Positions 27,980 to 36,906 of a stretch of 64,000 nucleotides of DNA are shown piece by piece. The first letter of the stretch is position 1. Each line of letters starts with the position of its first letter. The translations under genes and the position numbers were made by a program. Location: positions 1 through 64,000 of the forward strand of contig LSKF01000020.1 in NCBI GenBank assembly GCA_001556995.1. Reading direction: 5' to 3'. Source of the stretch: Erythrobacteraceae bacterium CCH12-C2 (GTDB lineage: Bacteria > Pseudomonadota > Alphaproteobacteria > Sphingomonadales > Sphingomonadaceae). Below the pieces are notes generated by a model that was not told the DNA's origin, did no database searches, and saw only the letters and a list, made by a program, of their open reading frames with translations.

Positions 27980-29088
27980 TTGACGTTGCGCTGGCCGGAC
28001 GCGCCTATGATGTGGTGATTGCGCCCGGCCTTTTGGGCAGGATCACCGACGCCGCCGCTCCGTTTCTGGCGGGCTATGCTGATGGTCGCACGGTACCGTT
28101 CGTTGCTGACACCAACACCCACCATCTCTATGCCGAGACGATCGCGGCCAACCTTGCAGCGCGGGGCTTTGCTCCTGAATGGTTCGTGGTCGCACCGGGC
28201 GAGGAAGCCAAATCCTGGCGCGTGCTGGAAGAATTGTGCGACTGGCTGTTGGCGCAAGGCGTGACGCGCAAGGATCACGTCTTTGCCCTCGGCGGCGGGG
28301 TGGTGGGCGATCTCGTGGGCTTTGCCTGTTCGGTGGTGAAGCGCGGCGTCGGCTTCGTTCAGCTTCCCACAACGCTGCTCGCCCAGGTCGACAGCTCAGT
28401 CGGCGGCAAGACCGCGATCAATACCGCAGCCGGCAAAAACCTTATCGGCGCGTTTCATCAGCCCGCGCTGGTCCTGATCGACCCGGATGTGCTTGCCACC
28501 CTGCCGGATCGCGAGATGCGGGCCGGGTTTGCCGAAGTGCTGAAGTATGGCCTTCTCGGCGATACGGCGTTCTTTGCATGGCTCGAAGCCAACGGCGAGG
28601 CTGTGCTGGCGCGCGATCTAGCCGCGCTCGAACACGCCATTGCCACCAGCGTGGCGATGAAGGCCCGGATCGTCGCCGCCGACGAGCGCGAGACGCAGGA
28701 CCTGCGCGCGCTGCTCAATCTGGGCCACACTTTCGGCCACGCACTCGAGGCCGAAACGGGTTTTTCCGACCGCCTGCTCCACGGTGAGGCCGTCGCGCTC
28801 GGCATGGTGCTGGCGGCGCGCTATTCGGCGCGGCGGGCGGAACTTTCCGACGCCGATGCGGCGCGGGCCGGGCGCGCGATTGGCGCGGCAGGCCTGCCAG
28901 CCAGCCTTGGGGCGCTGGGCCTCACCTGTAACGGCGCGGCGCTGGTCGATCACATGCGCCACGACAAGAAAGCCGAGGGTACGACCCTGCCCTTCCTCCT
29001 GCTGCGCGCGCTGGGCGAGGCTTATGTCGCGCGCGACGTTGATCTGGCAGATATTGCCGCGTTTCTGGATGAAGAGCTGGCGCGGTGA
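27970..29088 (+). CDS. aroB: 3-dehydroquinate synthase
   Basis: Second enzyme of the shikimate pathway, cyclising DAHP to 3-dehydroquinate with NAD and zinc. 372 residues. Clear motifs: GGGVVGDLVGF for NAD binding, QLPTTLLAQVDSSVGGKT, AGKNLIGAFHQP and the zinc ligands in LNLGHTFGHALE and LLHGEAV. Starts ten bases before the aroK stop and its own stop overlaps the GTG of the next gene (GTGA), so the three genes form one operon. Confidence 0.97.
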   Translation: MAVIDVALAGRAYDVVIAPGLLGRITDAAAPFLAGYADGRTVPFVADTNTHHLYAETIAANLAARGFAPEWFVVAPGEEAKSWRVLEELCDWLLAQGVTRKDHVFALGGGVVGDLVGFACSVVKRGVGFVQLPTTLLAQVDSSVGGKTAINTAAGKNLIGAFHQPALVLIDPDVLATLPDREMRAGFAEVLKYGLLGDTAFFAWLEANGEAVLARDLAALEHAIATSVAMKARIVAADERETQDLRALLNLGHTFGHALEAETGFSDRLLHGEAVALGMVLAARYSARRAELSDADAARAGRAIGAAGLPASLGALGLTCNGAALVDHMRHDKKAEGTTLPFLLLRALGEAYVARDVDLADIAAFLDEELAR

Positions 29089-29543
29089 TCATCGCCCCAG
29101 CAAACCTTGACGACCCTCAGGTCCAAGACCTGATCGCCTTCCATCAACGCACAATGCAGGAAGGCTCGCCGCCGGGGATGAGTTTCGCGCTGGATCTCAG
29201 CGGATTGCGCGTTGAAGGCGTCAGAGTTTGGGCCGTTCATGTCGACACCCATTTGGCAGCCATTGGCGCACTCAAGCGACTCGATGAACAACGCGGCGAA
29301 ATCAAATCGATGCGGACGCATCCTGCATTTCTGCGCCAAGGCTTGGCCGCAGCCCTACTCGAAACCATCATCGCTGCCGCCCGCGCGGACGGCTTGTCTG
29401 TGCTCAGCCTTGAAACGGGCACCGGCCCTTCGTTCGAACCGGCGCTGGCGCTCTATCGGCGGCGCGGTTTTATGGACGGTCCAGCCTTTGGCAACTATGC
29501 GCTGACCGACTTCAATCAGTGCCTGCACCTGACACTGGACTGA
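29085..29543 (+). CDS. GNAT-family N-acetyltransferase
   Basis: A 152-residue acetyl-CoA-dependent acetyltransferase. The acetyl-CoA loop is seen as RQGLAAALLETI (the R/Q-x-x-G-x-A pattern) at about residues 83-94, preceded by GEIKSMRTHP and followed by LSLETGTGP ... ALYRRRGF, which resembles the YedL/PanM-like general acetyltransferases. It begins with a GTG overlapping the aroB stop (GTGA). Substrate cannot be told from sequence; position after aroKB does not imply a role in aromatic synthesis. Confidence 0.85.
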   Translation: MIIAPANLDDPQVQDLIAFHQRTMQEGSPPGMSFALDLSGLRVEGVRVWAVHVDTHLAAIGALKRLDEQRGEIKSMRTHPAFLRQGLAAALLETIIAAARADGLSVLSLETGTGPSFEPALALYRRRGFMDGPAFGNYALTDFNQCLHLTLD

Positions 29544-29553
29544 CGTCGAAGGA

Positions 29554-29835
29554 TCAAACCGCCGGACGGCTCGGCAGTTTGGCGACATTGCCCATAGCAT
29601 CACCGCCGCGCGCCGCCTTCATCGCCGCTTCTTCCTCGAGCATCTGGTCATGTTCAGCGAACAGCCGCTCGATATCGCTGCGACGTTCGAGCAGCATGTA
29701 AGCGATGCCCGGCGCGAGGCTCTCGCCCTCGCCGATCTGGCCCAGCAACCCCGCCAGATCGCTCACTGTCGCATCACGTGCGGTTTTGAAAAAATTGCCC
29801 TTGCGGTCGAAAAACCCCGTTCCTGTATGCGCCAC
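29554..29835 (-). CDS. Small conserved-looking protein of unknown function
   Basis: A 93-residue soluble protein. I choose the GTG at 29835 because a perfect GGAGGA lies seven bases upstream; the TTG two codons earlier would be only one base from it. It begins VAHTGTGFFDRKGNFF, resembling a sequence with a small beta hairpin, then a mostly helical region and an Ala/Glu-rich tail. No signal peptide, Cys or metal motif. The gene ends ten bases from the convergent GNAT gene. Family not recognised with confidence. Confidence 0.6.
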   Translation of the reverse strand: MAHTGTGFFDRKGNFFKTARDATVSDLAGLLGQIGEGESLAPGIAYMLLERRSDIERLFAEHDQMLEEEAAMKAARGGDAMGNVAKLPSRPAV

Positions 29836-30117
29836 GATCAAATCCTCCCACGCAGATTCAATCCCGGTCGCGCGACATACCGCGACTCGGCAATAGCAAT
29901 TCTCTCGCAGAAGGGGGCGCTAGCCAAATCGGCGCTGGCGGTTGACGCCATATATCAACTGTCTTGCGCGAATATACAAAATGACAGCAAGATTATTGCA
30001 TCAGGTAGACGCAATCTTTTCGGTTGACGCAGCAGGGTAACAAGCGCGCGATCAGTCAATAAAGGTCTTTCCTCCGGGCCGCGCGCCTTGCTCCTTCCCA
30101 GACCATACCCAATGCAT
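29836..30117. other. Gene-free interval
   Basis: About 280 bases between the small protein gene and the CsaA-like gene. It is less GC-rich than the surroundings around 29950-30030 (stretches such as ATATATCAACTG and AAGATTATTGC). Presumably it holds the promoter for the small protein gene and the 3' end region of the CsaA-like/pccA transcript. I see no convincing ORF or hairpin. Confidence 0.4.
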
Positions 30118-30489
30118 TCAGAATAGGCGCGATCCATCCGGAACTTTGACATCCGGCGTAAACAGCACCACCTCACCCGCCGCATCTGCAAAGCCGAGCG
30201 TGAGCACCTCGGACATGGCCGGGCCGATCTGGCGCGGCGGGAAATTGACCACCGCGGCCACCTGTCGCCCGATAAGCTCATCGGGGTGATAATTGGCGGC
30301 AATCTGTGCGCAGCTTTTCTTTTCGCCAATCACCGCCCCGAAATCGATGCGCAGGCGGTAGCTCGGCTTGCGCGCTTCGGGGAATTCCTCCGCCGCCACG
30401 ATGGTCCCGATGCGGATGTCGACCTTGAGGAAATCCTCAAAGCTGATCGTCTCGCTGGCCGGCGCATCGGGATCGTGGCGGACGTGCAT
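30118..30489 (-). CDS. tRNA-binding-domain protein (CsaA-like)
   Basis: A 123-residue protein made of a single OB-fold tRNA-binding domain. The family core is visible as FLKVDIRIGTIVAAEEFPEA, YRLRIDFG, and QVAAVVNFPPRQIGP followed by SEVLTLGF. CsaA in Bacillus is a chaperone-like, tRNA-binding protein. The ATG overlaps the pccA stop as TAATG, so it is translated with the carboxylase; a functional link is not obvious. Confidence 0.85.
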   Translation of the reverse strand: MHVRHDPDAPASETISFEDFLKVDIRIGTIVAAEEFPEARKPSYRLRIDFGAVIGEKKSCAQIAANYHPDELIGRQVAAVVNFPPRQIGPAMSEVLTLGFADAAGEVVLFTPDVKVPDGSRLF

Positions 30490-32549
30490 TATTCGAGCTC
30501 TAGGATCACCGCATCGACCGCGAGGCTCTCGCCCTCGGCAGCGTTGATCTTGGCAATCACGCCTTCCTTTTCGGCGCGCAGGATGTTTTCCATCTTCATC
30601 GCTTCGACCGTGGCGAGCGGCTGTCCCGGCTGCACCTTCTCGCCCGCCGCCACGTGCAGCTTTACCAGCATCCCCGGCATCGGGCAGATCAGCAGACGCG
30701 AAAGATCGGGCGGCTCTTTCTCCAGCATCAGGCTTTCATGCCGCGCCAGCCGCTGCGGGATCACCAGCGCGGTGTGCTGCGCGCCGCGGGTGGTGATCAT
30801 CCACTGATTTCCCTGCCGCTCGACAATCAGGCCAAGCTTGAGGCCCTGACCGTCTGTGGCTTCGGCCTGCACCATGCCGGGGAGCCAGTCGCAGGTGCCC
30901 TCGACTCTCACGCCGTCGACGATGGCGTGACCATCGCCAAGGGTCACAGCGAAGCGCTCGTCGCCGAGCTTCACCAGCCATTCGGTCGTGACCCGCAGCA
31001 CGCCTTCGCGCCCGTCATCGCCATCGAGCTGGCCGGAGATGCGGCGCGCGCGGCTTTGCAGGGTGAACTCATTACCCGCGCAGACCGCAGCGAGCAGGCG
31101 CTTCACCTCATCGCTGGTCGCCGCGCCGTGGAAGCCTTCGGGATATTCCTCGGCGATGAAGCCTGTGGTCAGCTCGCCCGAGCGGAAGCGCGGGTGCTGC
31201 ATGATCGCAGAGAGGAAATCGACATTGTGGCCGAGTCCCTTGATGCGGAAATGGTCGAGCGCCTCGATCTGCAAATCCGCCGCCTCGTCGCGGGTGGGGG
31301 CCCAGGTGATCAGCTTGGCGATCATCGGATCGTAGAAGCGCGAGACTTCGCCGCCTTCGTAGACCCCGTCATCGACACGCACCGAGCCAGTGCCGCGCGC
31401 GACCCCGCGCCGCGCCTTGCCCGCGACGGTCTCGTCCTCGCTCCAGCCGGGAAGCGGGGGGCTGTAGTGCACCAGCCGCCCGGTGCTCGGCAGGAAGCCG
31501 CGATAGGGGTCTTCAGCATAGACGCGGTTTTCAATCGCCCAGCCGTCGATCCCGATATCGTCCTGCTTCATGGCGAGCTTTTCACCCGCCGCCACGCGGA
31601 TCATCTGCTCGACAAGGTCGATGCCGGTGATCGCTTCGGTGACAGGGTGTTCCACCTGCAGGCGGGTGTTCATTTCGAGGAAGTAGAAGCTCTCCCCCGT
31701 CGGGTCCGCGCCGCTGACGATCAGCTCGACCGTGCCTGCCGAGTAATACCCCACGGCCCGCGCCAGAGCGACGCATTGCTCGCCCATCGCCTTGCGCATC
31801 TTCGGCGTGACGAAGGGCGACGGCGCTTCCTCGACCACCTTCTGGTGGCGGCGCTGGATCGAGCATTCGCGCTCGTTCAAGTACAGGATATTGCCGTGCT
31901 GATCGCCGAGGATCTGGATCTCGATATGGCGCGGGTTGAGGATGAATTTCTCGATGAAGACGCGATCATCGCCGAAGGAGTTGAGACCCTCGCGCTTCAC
32001 GCTTTCAAAGCCCTCACGCACGTCGGCTTCGGAGTAGGCAAGGCGCATCCCCTTGCCCCCGCCGCCGGCTGAGGCCTTCATCATCACCGGATAGCCGATC
32101 TCGTTGGAGATACGCACTGCGTGCTCGGTATCCTCGATCTCGCCGACAAAGCCGGGGACGACGTTGACGCCCGCCTGCTTGGCGAGCTTCTTGGATTCGA
32201 TCTTGTCGCCCATCGCCGCAATCGCACCCACGGGCGGGCCAATGAAAGCAATGTTCTCTTTGGCGAGCGCCTCAGCAAAAGAAGTGCGCTCCGACAGGAA
32301 GCCATAGCCCGGATGCACGGCCTCAGCCCCGGTCTGTTTGCAGGCGGCGATGATCTTGTCCGCGATCAGGTAGGATTCCGCTGCGGGCGACGGCCCGATA
32401 TGCACCGCCTCGTCCGCCATGGCCACAAACGGCGCGCGCGCATCGGCATCGGAATAGACCGCGACGGTCTTGATCCCCATTTTCCGCGCGGTGGTGATGA
32501 CCCGGCAGGCGATCTCGCCGCGGTTGGCAATCAGGATTTTCGAGAACAA
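30489..32549 (-). CDS. pccA: Propionyl-CoA carboxylase alpha subunit (biotin carboxylase + biotin carrier)
   Basis: Carboxylates its own biotin with bicarbonate and ATP, then hands CO2 to PccB to form methylmalonyl-CoA. 686 residues: biotin carboxylase N-terminal domain with FSKILIANRGEIACR, ATP-grasp with KASAGGGGKGMR, ERECSIQRRHQK and EMNTRLQVEHPVTE, a linker BT domain, then the biotinyl domain with the attachment Lys in EAMKMEN (about residue 652). I place the start at a TTG (32549): homologues begin here, and GAGAGAGGG lies seven bases upstream. Related acyl-CoA carboxylases (methylcrotonyl) are alternatives, but pccB, mce and scpA nearby favour propionyl-CoA. Confidence 0.92.
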   Translation of the reverse strand: MFSKILIANRGEIACRVITTARKMGIKTVAVYSDADARAPFVAMADEAVHIGPSPAAESYLIADKIIAACKQTGAEAVHPGYGFLSERTSFAEALAKENIAFIGPPVGAIAAMGDKIESKKLAKQAGVNVVPGFVGEIEDTEHAVRISNEIGYPVMMKASAGGGGKGMRLAYSEADVREGFESVKREGLNSFGDDRVFIEKFILNPRHIEIQILGDQHGNILYLNERECSIQRRHQKVVEEAPSPFVTPKMRKAMGEQCVALARAVGYYSAGTVELIVSGADPTGESFYFLEMNTRLQVEHPVTEAITGIDLVEQMIRVAAGEKLAMKQDDIGIDGWAIENRVYAEDPYRGFLPSTGRLVHYSPPLPGWSEDETVAGKARRGVARGTGSVRVDDGVYEGGEVSRFYDPMIAKLITWAPTRDEAADLQIEALDHFRIKGLGHNVDFLSAIMQHPRFRSGELTTGFIAEEYPEGFHGAATSDEVKRLLAAVCAGNEFTLQSRARRISGQLDGDDGREGVLRVTTEWLVKLGDERFAVTLGDGHAIVDGVRVEGTCDWLPGMVQAEATDGQGLKLGLIVERQGNQWMITTRGAQHTALVIPQRLARHESLMLEKEPPDLSRLLICPMPGMLVKLHVAAGEKVQPGQPLATVEAMKMENILRAEKEGVIAKINAAEGESLAVDAVILELE

Positions 32550-32638
32550 GCGCGGTCCCTCTCTCACACAGGCTTGGGCATTTGTGATTGCCGCTATGCC
32601 GAGCGAATGCGCGCGCTGCAAGCTAGCGGATTTGAGGC

Positions 32639-33049
32639 TTAGCCCTCGACTTCCACCAGCGCCTTGAGCTCCTCGGTGCGCATCCGGGTGAGGCGCGCTT
32701 TGCAGGTGGAAACCAGCAGCGGTTCAAGCGTGCCGCCGCGCGCGATATAGCCATCCACCCGGCAATGCGCATCGCGGTAACGCAGCCAGCCGCGCTGGGC
32801 CTCGAGCAGGCTGCGGGTATAGCCCGGTCGCGTATCGTTCGAGCCCACCTCGGCCCATTCGGCATCGCGCCGCTTCATCACTTCGCTTGTGATTTTCCAT
32901 TGCGCATTCAACCGCTCGTCGGCGACCTCGTAATCACGCGCGGCGCACCAGTTCATTTCCTGCTGCGCAATCGGGTCATCGCAGTTCCAGCCGGGCACAG
33001 GGGGCTCGGCGGATTGCGTGAGGATTGCGAGGACGAGCGTGGCGATCAT
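32639..33049 (-). CDS. LprI/DUF1311-family exported protein
   Basis: A 136-residue protein with a short N-terminal signal sequence (MIATLVLAILTQSAEP) and a helical domain with the LprI pattern: paired cysteines (WNCDDP, NWCAARDY, DAHCRVDG, VSTCKARL), a central SLLEAQRGWLRYRDAHC segment. Family members include a Mycobacterium lysozyme inhibitor. Start at 33049 overlaps the upstream CPBP gene (ATGA). Confidence 0.8.
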   Translation of the reverse strand: MIATLVLAILTQSAEPPVPGWNCDDPIAQQEMNWCAARDYEVADERLNAQWKITSEVMKRRDAEWAEVGSNDTRPGYTRSLLEAQRGWLRYRDAHCRVDGYIARGGTLEPLLVSTCKARLTRMRTEELKALVEVEG

Positions 33050-33699
33050 ACAGGTCTCCGTCCGCGGTCCGCAATCTTCGGGCCTGCAAGGAACATCGGC
33101 GCATCCACCACGAAGTGCGCAATGATCGCCGCCCACAGCCCGCCTGTTATGAAGGCCGCAGTCATCAGCGCGCCCGCCACAGCAACGAACAGCAGGTGGA
33201 CCGCGCCCCATGACGAGCGGTGTAGCACCACGAACACCGCCAGCGAAACGGCTATCGCCGCAAAGTGTGGCACCCCGGCGGCGATCAATCCACCGATCGC
33301 AACCGCGCGGAAAATCAGTTCTTCGCCAACGGCAGCGGTCACCAACAGAAACAGGCGCTGCGGCAAGGAAGCCGCCGACAGGCTCGCCAAAGCCTCGGCA
33401 TTATGCGCCGTGCCGCCGAGCCTGGTGGCGACAACAATATAGAGCGGCACGCTAAGGATGCCGAGGACTCCAAAGAGGACGCCCAGCCCCACCTGTCGCC
33501 AGCCGAAGGTGAAAAAGCCGATCTGCGCTAGATTGTAGCCGGGCTGTTGCATTGCGAGCCAGAACCCGCCCGCCGCCACCAACCACAGCGCGGCGGCGCT
33601 GCGCAAGCGGGTTGGCAGGCCCGGCGACCCGAACGCGCCGCGCCCGCGCAAGCCCACCACCAATGCTGCCCCGCCCAGTGCGACAGTCGCTGCGATCAT
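33046..33699 (-). CDS. CPBP-family intramembrane metalloprotease
   Basis: A 217-residue integral membrane protein with about six hydrophobic segments. The CPBP/Abi catalytic motifs are present: AVGEELIFRAV (EExxxR), LHRSSWGAVH in the following segment, and AHFVVDAP near the end supplying His residues. Relatives range from Rce1 CAAX proteases to bacteriocin self-immunity proteins; the substrate is unknown. Coupled to the LprI-like gene by a four-base overlap. Confidence 0.85.
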   Translation of the reverse strand: MIAATVALGGAALVVGLRGRGAFGSPGLPTRLRSAAALWLVAAGGFWLAMQQPGYNLAQIGFFTFGWRQVGLGVLFGVLGILSVPLYIVVATRLGGTAHNAEALASLSAASLPQRLFLLVTAAVGEELIFRAVAIGGLIAAGVPHFAAIAVSLAVFVVLHRSSWGAVHLLFVAVAGALMTAAFITGGLWAAIIAHFVVDAPMFLAGPKIADRGRRPV

Positions 33700-33760
33700 C
33701 CCCTCGCCCCCGTCAGATCAAGTACTTGACCTGTCTGCCAGATGCCTGGCTGCCACGCAA

Positions 33761-34549
33761 TCAGGTGCGCGAGGCGGCATAGCCGATCAGACTGGCAGCA
33801 TAGGCGGGTGCGCCTCGGCGGTCACCCTCACCGCTCACCAGCGTCTGCACCGCGCGGCCCAGCATGGCGATATTGGCGGGGGAGAGCGTGCCGAGCGGCG
33901 CGACATAGATGCCGATGGTGAACAGGATCGCGTTCGTCTGCGGCAGGCGGCGCAGTGTCTGGCGTTCGGAGCGCACGAACAAGGTCTCGCCTGCGTTTTC
34001 GGGAGTCACATGGGCGAAGGCCTCAGCAGGCGGCTTGTCGGGGAGCCAACGGCGCTCGCCGGTAGCTGCGATGAACCAGTTGCAGCGGCCATAGATCGGG
34101 CCGGGGCGCAGCGTTTCCAAGAAGCGGTCAACTCCGGTGGCGAGTTGCTCCTCATAGCCTGCAATCGGCGCGTGGAGCGCACGCAAGGGGAGACCGATTT
34201 TCTCGGCCGGGTGCCAATCGGAGGGCCATGCCACCGCCGCGCCGATCAGGCGGTAAACCTCCTCACCGGGACGCTGTGTGAGGAGGCACAGGTCTTCGTG
34301 GACGGCCAGAGCGGCCTCTGGCAGCGCGCCGTTCACGCCGAGCATCGCGGCAAGCTCGCGGCCCGGCTCCTCGACCTCCGGGGTGAGCTGCACCCCCTGC
34401 GGCCAATCGGCAAAGCCAGCCGCGCGCGCGGCCCAATCGGGCTGTGGATGGAGCCATTCATGCTCCTCCAGCTTGACCAGCCCCATGCGCAGCTGCCCGC
34501 CCCCGCGCGCCTTGGGCAGCAGGCTGTCGACGGAGAAGCCGAGGGTCAT
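33761..34549 (-). CDS. DUF3445 protein, haem-dependent oxidative N-demethylase-like
   Basis: A 262-residue soluble protein of the DUF3445 family, some of which are haem-dependent oxidative N-demethylases acting on small amines. Family features seen: MGLVKLEEHEWLHP near the N-terminus, the LLTQRPGEEVYRL core, VAWPSDWHPAEKIG, and IGRCNWF-like and RQTLRRLPQTNAILFTI stretches. It is followed (upstream on the same strand) by an alpha/beta hydrolase gene with a repeat element between. Haem binding and the substrate are inferred from the family. Confidence 0.7.
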   Translation of the reverse strand: MTLGFSVDSLLPKARGGGQLRMGLVKLEEHEWLHPQPDWAARAAGFADWPQGVQLTPEVEEPGRELAAMLGVNGALPEAALAVHEDLCLLTQRPGEEVYRLIGAAVAWPSDWHPAEKIGLPLRALHAPIAGYEEQLATGVDRFLETLRPGPIYGRCNWFIAATGERRWLPDKPPAEAFAHVTPENAGETLFVRSERQTLRRLPQTNAILFTIGIYVAPLGTLSPANIAMLGRAVQTLVSGEGDRRGAPAYAASLIGYAASRT

Positions 34550-34562
34550 GCGTTACGCACTC

Positions 34563-34644
34563 CGTCATCCCAGCGAAAGCTGGGACCTAGAGCGGCACGC
34601 GCGACCCATTGCAGCCCTAGGCCCCAGCTTTCGCTGGGGTGACG
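34563..34644. repeat. Inverted repeat element, 'CCCAGCGAAAGCTGGG' type (copy 1)
   Basis: Two inverted arms: 34563-34587 begins CGTCATCCCAGCGAAAGCTG and 34620-34644 is its near reverse complement. Each arm is itself palindromic (CCCAGC / GCTGGG). The element lies between the DUF3445 gene and the hydrolase gene. Two further copies are at 35507-35588 and 59448-59529. Confidence 0.85.
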
Positions 34645-34652
34645 ATTGAAGG

Positions 34653-35498
34653 TCATAGGGCCCCGCCCCGTTTCTCGCACCGCAGCACCATGCCATATTC
34701 TTCCAGCCAATCCGCCTTGGTGGGCATCAGATATTGCAAGGCCTCGGGCAGCAGGCCGTGCAAGGCGGTGGCGTGGCGGAGTTCCTTGCGCCGGTCGGAA
34801 AAGCAGTAAGGCTGATCCTTGGGTAGCGCCCCCAGCAGCCGCATCATGCCGGTTTCGGTCGCCCCGCCCTCGTCGGCAAGGCTGAGGTAGAGCGGCGGGC
34901 GTTGCTGATTGCCTAGGGCGCGGCGGCTCAACGCCTCGAAATCCCATTGCAGGCTGGGACTGATCGCGGCGTATCCGGTGAACATCTGCGGCGCGGTCGC
35001 CCACGTCTCAACCACGAAATGCCCTGCCGCGCTCTCGCCCACGAGGAACGCGGTCCCATCGTGGCGATAGCGCGCCTCGATCAGCGGTTTGACGGTCTCC
35101 GCGATCCACTGGCGGAAGGCCGCGCTTTCCCCGGCTGTGGAATAGCGCTGGCGCTCGGCGGGGTCCTTGGTGGCGGGCAGAAGTTCGCGCTGGCGGTCGC
35201 GCGTCTCGATCCCCACCACGATCGCATCCGCGCTGCGCCCCCACAGCGCGCCCCAGCGCATCAGGCCGGTGCCCATCATCAGGTCCTGACGGATCGCGCC
35301 ATCGAGCTGGTAAATGACCGGCCAGCGCTTGTCGGTCGCTGTGCCATAGTCGGGCGGCAGGACGATATTGACCTCGCGGCTCTGCCCGAGGACTTCGAGG
35401 GTGACGGTCTCGCCGATGGTGAGGGGTTGCGGCGCGGGTTCGGCGCGCACCATGGCGGCGGTTGCAACGAGCAGGAACAGGATAAGGCCGAGCCGCAT
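34653..35498 (-). CDS. Exported alpha/beta hydrolase (esterase-like)
   Basis: A 281-residue periplasmic hydrolase of the esterase-D/IroE-like group. Signal peptide MRLGLILFLLVATAAMVRAEP with cleavage near residue 19. The nucleophile elbow is GESAAGHFV; an oxyanion-type region WPVIYQLDGA and the AISPSLQWD stretch match this family. The start at 35498 is used because the longer frame reads through the adjacent repeat element. Flanked on both sides by the same inverted repeat family. Natural substrate unknown; siderophore or acyl esters are typical. Confidence 0.8.
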   Translation of the reverse strand: MRLGLILFLLVATAAMVRAEPAPQPLTIGETVTLEVLGQSREVNIVLPPDYGTATDKRWPVIYQLDGAIRQDLMMGTGLMRWGALWGRSADAIVVGIETRDRQRELLPATKDPAERQRYSTAGESAAFRQWIAETVKPLIEARYRHDGTAFLVGESAAGHFVVETWATAPQMFTGYAAISPSLQWDFEALSRRALGNQQRPPLYLSLADEGGATETGMMRLLGALPKDQPYCFSDRRKELRHATALHGLLPEALQYLMPTKADWLEEYGMVLRCEKRGGAL

Positions 35499-35506
35499 CA
35501 CCTCTC

Positions 35507-35588
35507 CGTCACCCCAGCAAAAGCTGGGGCCTAGGGCCGGATAAAGCAACGCTTGCCGCTCTGGGTCCCAGCTTTCGCTGGGATGACG
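35507..35588. repeat. Inverted repeat element, 'CCCAGCxxAAGCTGGG' type (copy 2)
   Basis: Arms 35507-35531 (CGTCACCCCAGCAAAAGCTG...) and 35564-35588, imperfect inverted copies. It sits between the hydrolase gene and bioB. Same family as 34563-34644 and 59448-59529. Confidence 0.85.
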
Positions 35589-35600
35589 GACGGGCCGGTT

Positions 35601-36611
35601 TCACTCCGCCGCCACCGCGCTCTTGCACGCCCGCGCCGGTTCCTCGCCCTTCAATGCAGTAAGCCCCAGCTTGGCAAACAGCGCGCCATCCTTATCGTCA
35701 CCCGCATTGGGCGCGGTCAGCAGCTTGTCGCCGGTGAAGATGCTGTTTGCGCCCGCAAGGAAGCACAGTGCCTGCGTCGCCTCGGACATGGACTCGCGCC
35801 CCGCCGAGAGCCGCACCATCGAACGCGGCATGGTGATGCGGGCGACCGCGACCGTGCGGACGAACTCGATATCGTCGATTTTCGCCAGCGGCGTGTCGGC
35901 CAGCATGTTGCCCAGCACCGTCCCCTTGACCGGCACCAGCGCGTTGACCGGCACGCTTTCGGGGTGCTGCGGCAGGGTGGCAAGCGTGTGGATGAAGCCC
36001 ACCCGGTCCTCGCGCGTCTCGCCCATGCCGACGATCCCGCCCGAGCACACATTGATCCCCGCCTTGCGCACGTGGTCGAGCGTGTCGAGCCGGCACTGGA
36101 AATCGCGGGTGCTGATCACCCGCTCGTAATACTCAGGGCTGCTGTCGATATTGTGGTTGTAGTAATCGAGCCCCGCCTCGGCGAGCTGTGCTGCCTGATG
36201 CGGTTCGAGCATCCCGAGCGTCATGCAGGTCTCCAGCCCCATGGCGCGCACGCCCTTCACGATTGCGACGATCGCCGGCATGTCGCGGTCCTTGGGATTG
36301 CGCCACGCCGCGCCCATGCAGAACCGCTGCGAGCCCGCATCCTTCGCCTGCGCCGCGCGCTGGAGCACGGCCTGCACGTCCATCAGCTTGGTGGCTTCGA
36401 CGCCCGAATCCGCATGGACCGATTGCGAGCAATAGCCGCAATCCTCCGGACACCCGCCGGTCTTGATGCTGAGCAGGGTGCAGAGCTGGACTTCGGTCGC
36501 GGGGTGATAGGCGCGGTGGACTGAGGCCGCCTGAAACAGCAGCTCGGTGAAAGGGAGGTCGAACAGCCCTGCGATTTCAGGGCGGGTCCAGTCGGTTCGG
36601 AGGTGGGTCAT
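35601..36611 (-). CDS. bioB: Biotin synthase
   Basis: Radical-SAM enzyme that inserts sulfur into dethiobiotin to make biotin. 336 residues. The [4Fe-4S]-binding CPEDCGYC is followed by [15 protein letters not shown]; further conserved parts are [27 protein letters not shown] and [10 protein letters not shown]. The ATG overlaps the stop of a 42-residue membrane protein gene (ATGA). Its position among biotin-dependent carboxylase genes (pccA, pccB) makes physiological sense. No bioA, bioD or bioF is in the window. Confidence 0.97.
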   Translation of the reverse strand: MTHLRTDWTRPEIAGLFDLPFTELLFQAASVHRAYHPATEVQLCTLLSIKTGGCPEDCGYCSQSVHADSGVEATKLMDVQAVLQRAAQAKDAGSQRFCMGAAWRNPKDRDMPAIVAIVKGVRAMGLETCMTLGMLEPHQAAQLAEAGLDYYNHNIDSSPEYYERVISTRDFQCRLDTLDHVRKAGINVCSGGIVGMGETREDRVGFIHTLATLPQHPESVPVNALVPVKGTVLGNMLADTPLAKIDDIEFVRTVAVARITMPRSMVRLSAGRESMSEATQALCFLAGANSIFTGDKLLTAPNAGDDKDGALFAKLGLTALKGEEPARACKSAVAAE

Positions 36612-36736
36612 TCGGTACTTTCTGATTCTATCGTAGGTTTCACGGGGTCGCCGTACATCAAAGCCCCGTTCCAGAACATGAGAGCGAAGATCGCAAGCGT
36701 TCCAAATATGCCAGCAATGATCGCGCGTCCGCTCAT
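36608..36736 (-). CDS. Small single-pass membrane protein coupled to bioB (42 aa)
   Basis: A 42-residue peptide, [20 protein letters not shown]..., with one hydrophobic segment (about residues 5-25) and a polar tail ending ESESTE. An AGGA motif lies nine bases before the ATG at 36736, and the stop overlaps the bioB start as ATGA, so translation of this peptide should feed into bioB. The longer in-frame start upstream runs into low-quality sequence. Function unknown; it could serve mainly as a translational coupler or have a membrane role. Confidence 0.55.
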   Translation of the reverse strand: MSGRAIIAGIFGTLAIFALMFWNGALMYGDPVKPTIESESTE

Positions 36737-36801
36737 TTGGCCCAATCCTTCGTCATTGCGAGGAGCCGCAGGCGACGTGGCAATCCAGCTCCTCACATTA
36801 A

Positions 36802-36893
36802 CCGTTCGGGCTGAGCTTGTCGAAGCCCTGTTCTTACTTCCGCACCGACGACGCTCAAGAAAAGCAGCCCTTCGACAGGCTCAGGGCGAACGG
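36802..36893. repeat. Inverted repeat element, 'CCTTCGACAAGCTCAGGG' type (copy 1)
   Basis: Left arm starts CCGTTCGGGCTGAGCTTGTC; right arm ends with CCTTCGACAGGCTCAGGGCG and CGG. The two arms are inverted around about 35 bases. Located between scpA and the small gene upstream of bioB. Related copies: 39074-39165, 39975-40065, 60144-60259; a single arm at 52992-53018. Confidence 0.85.
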
Positions 36894-36906
36894 AGTTGGG
36901 GACACC

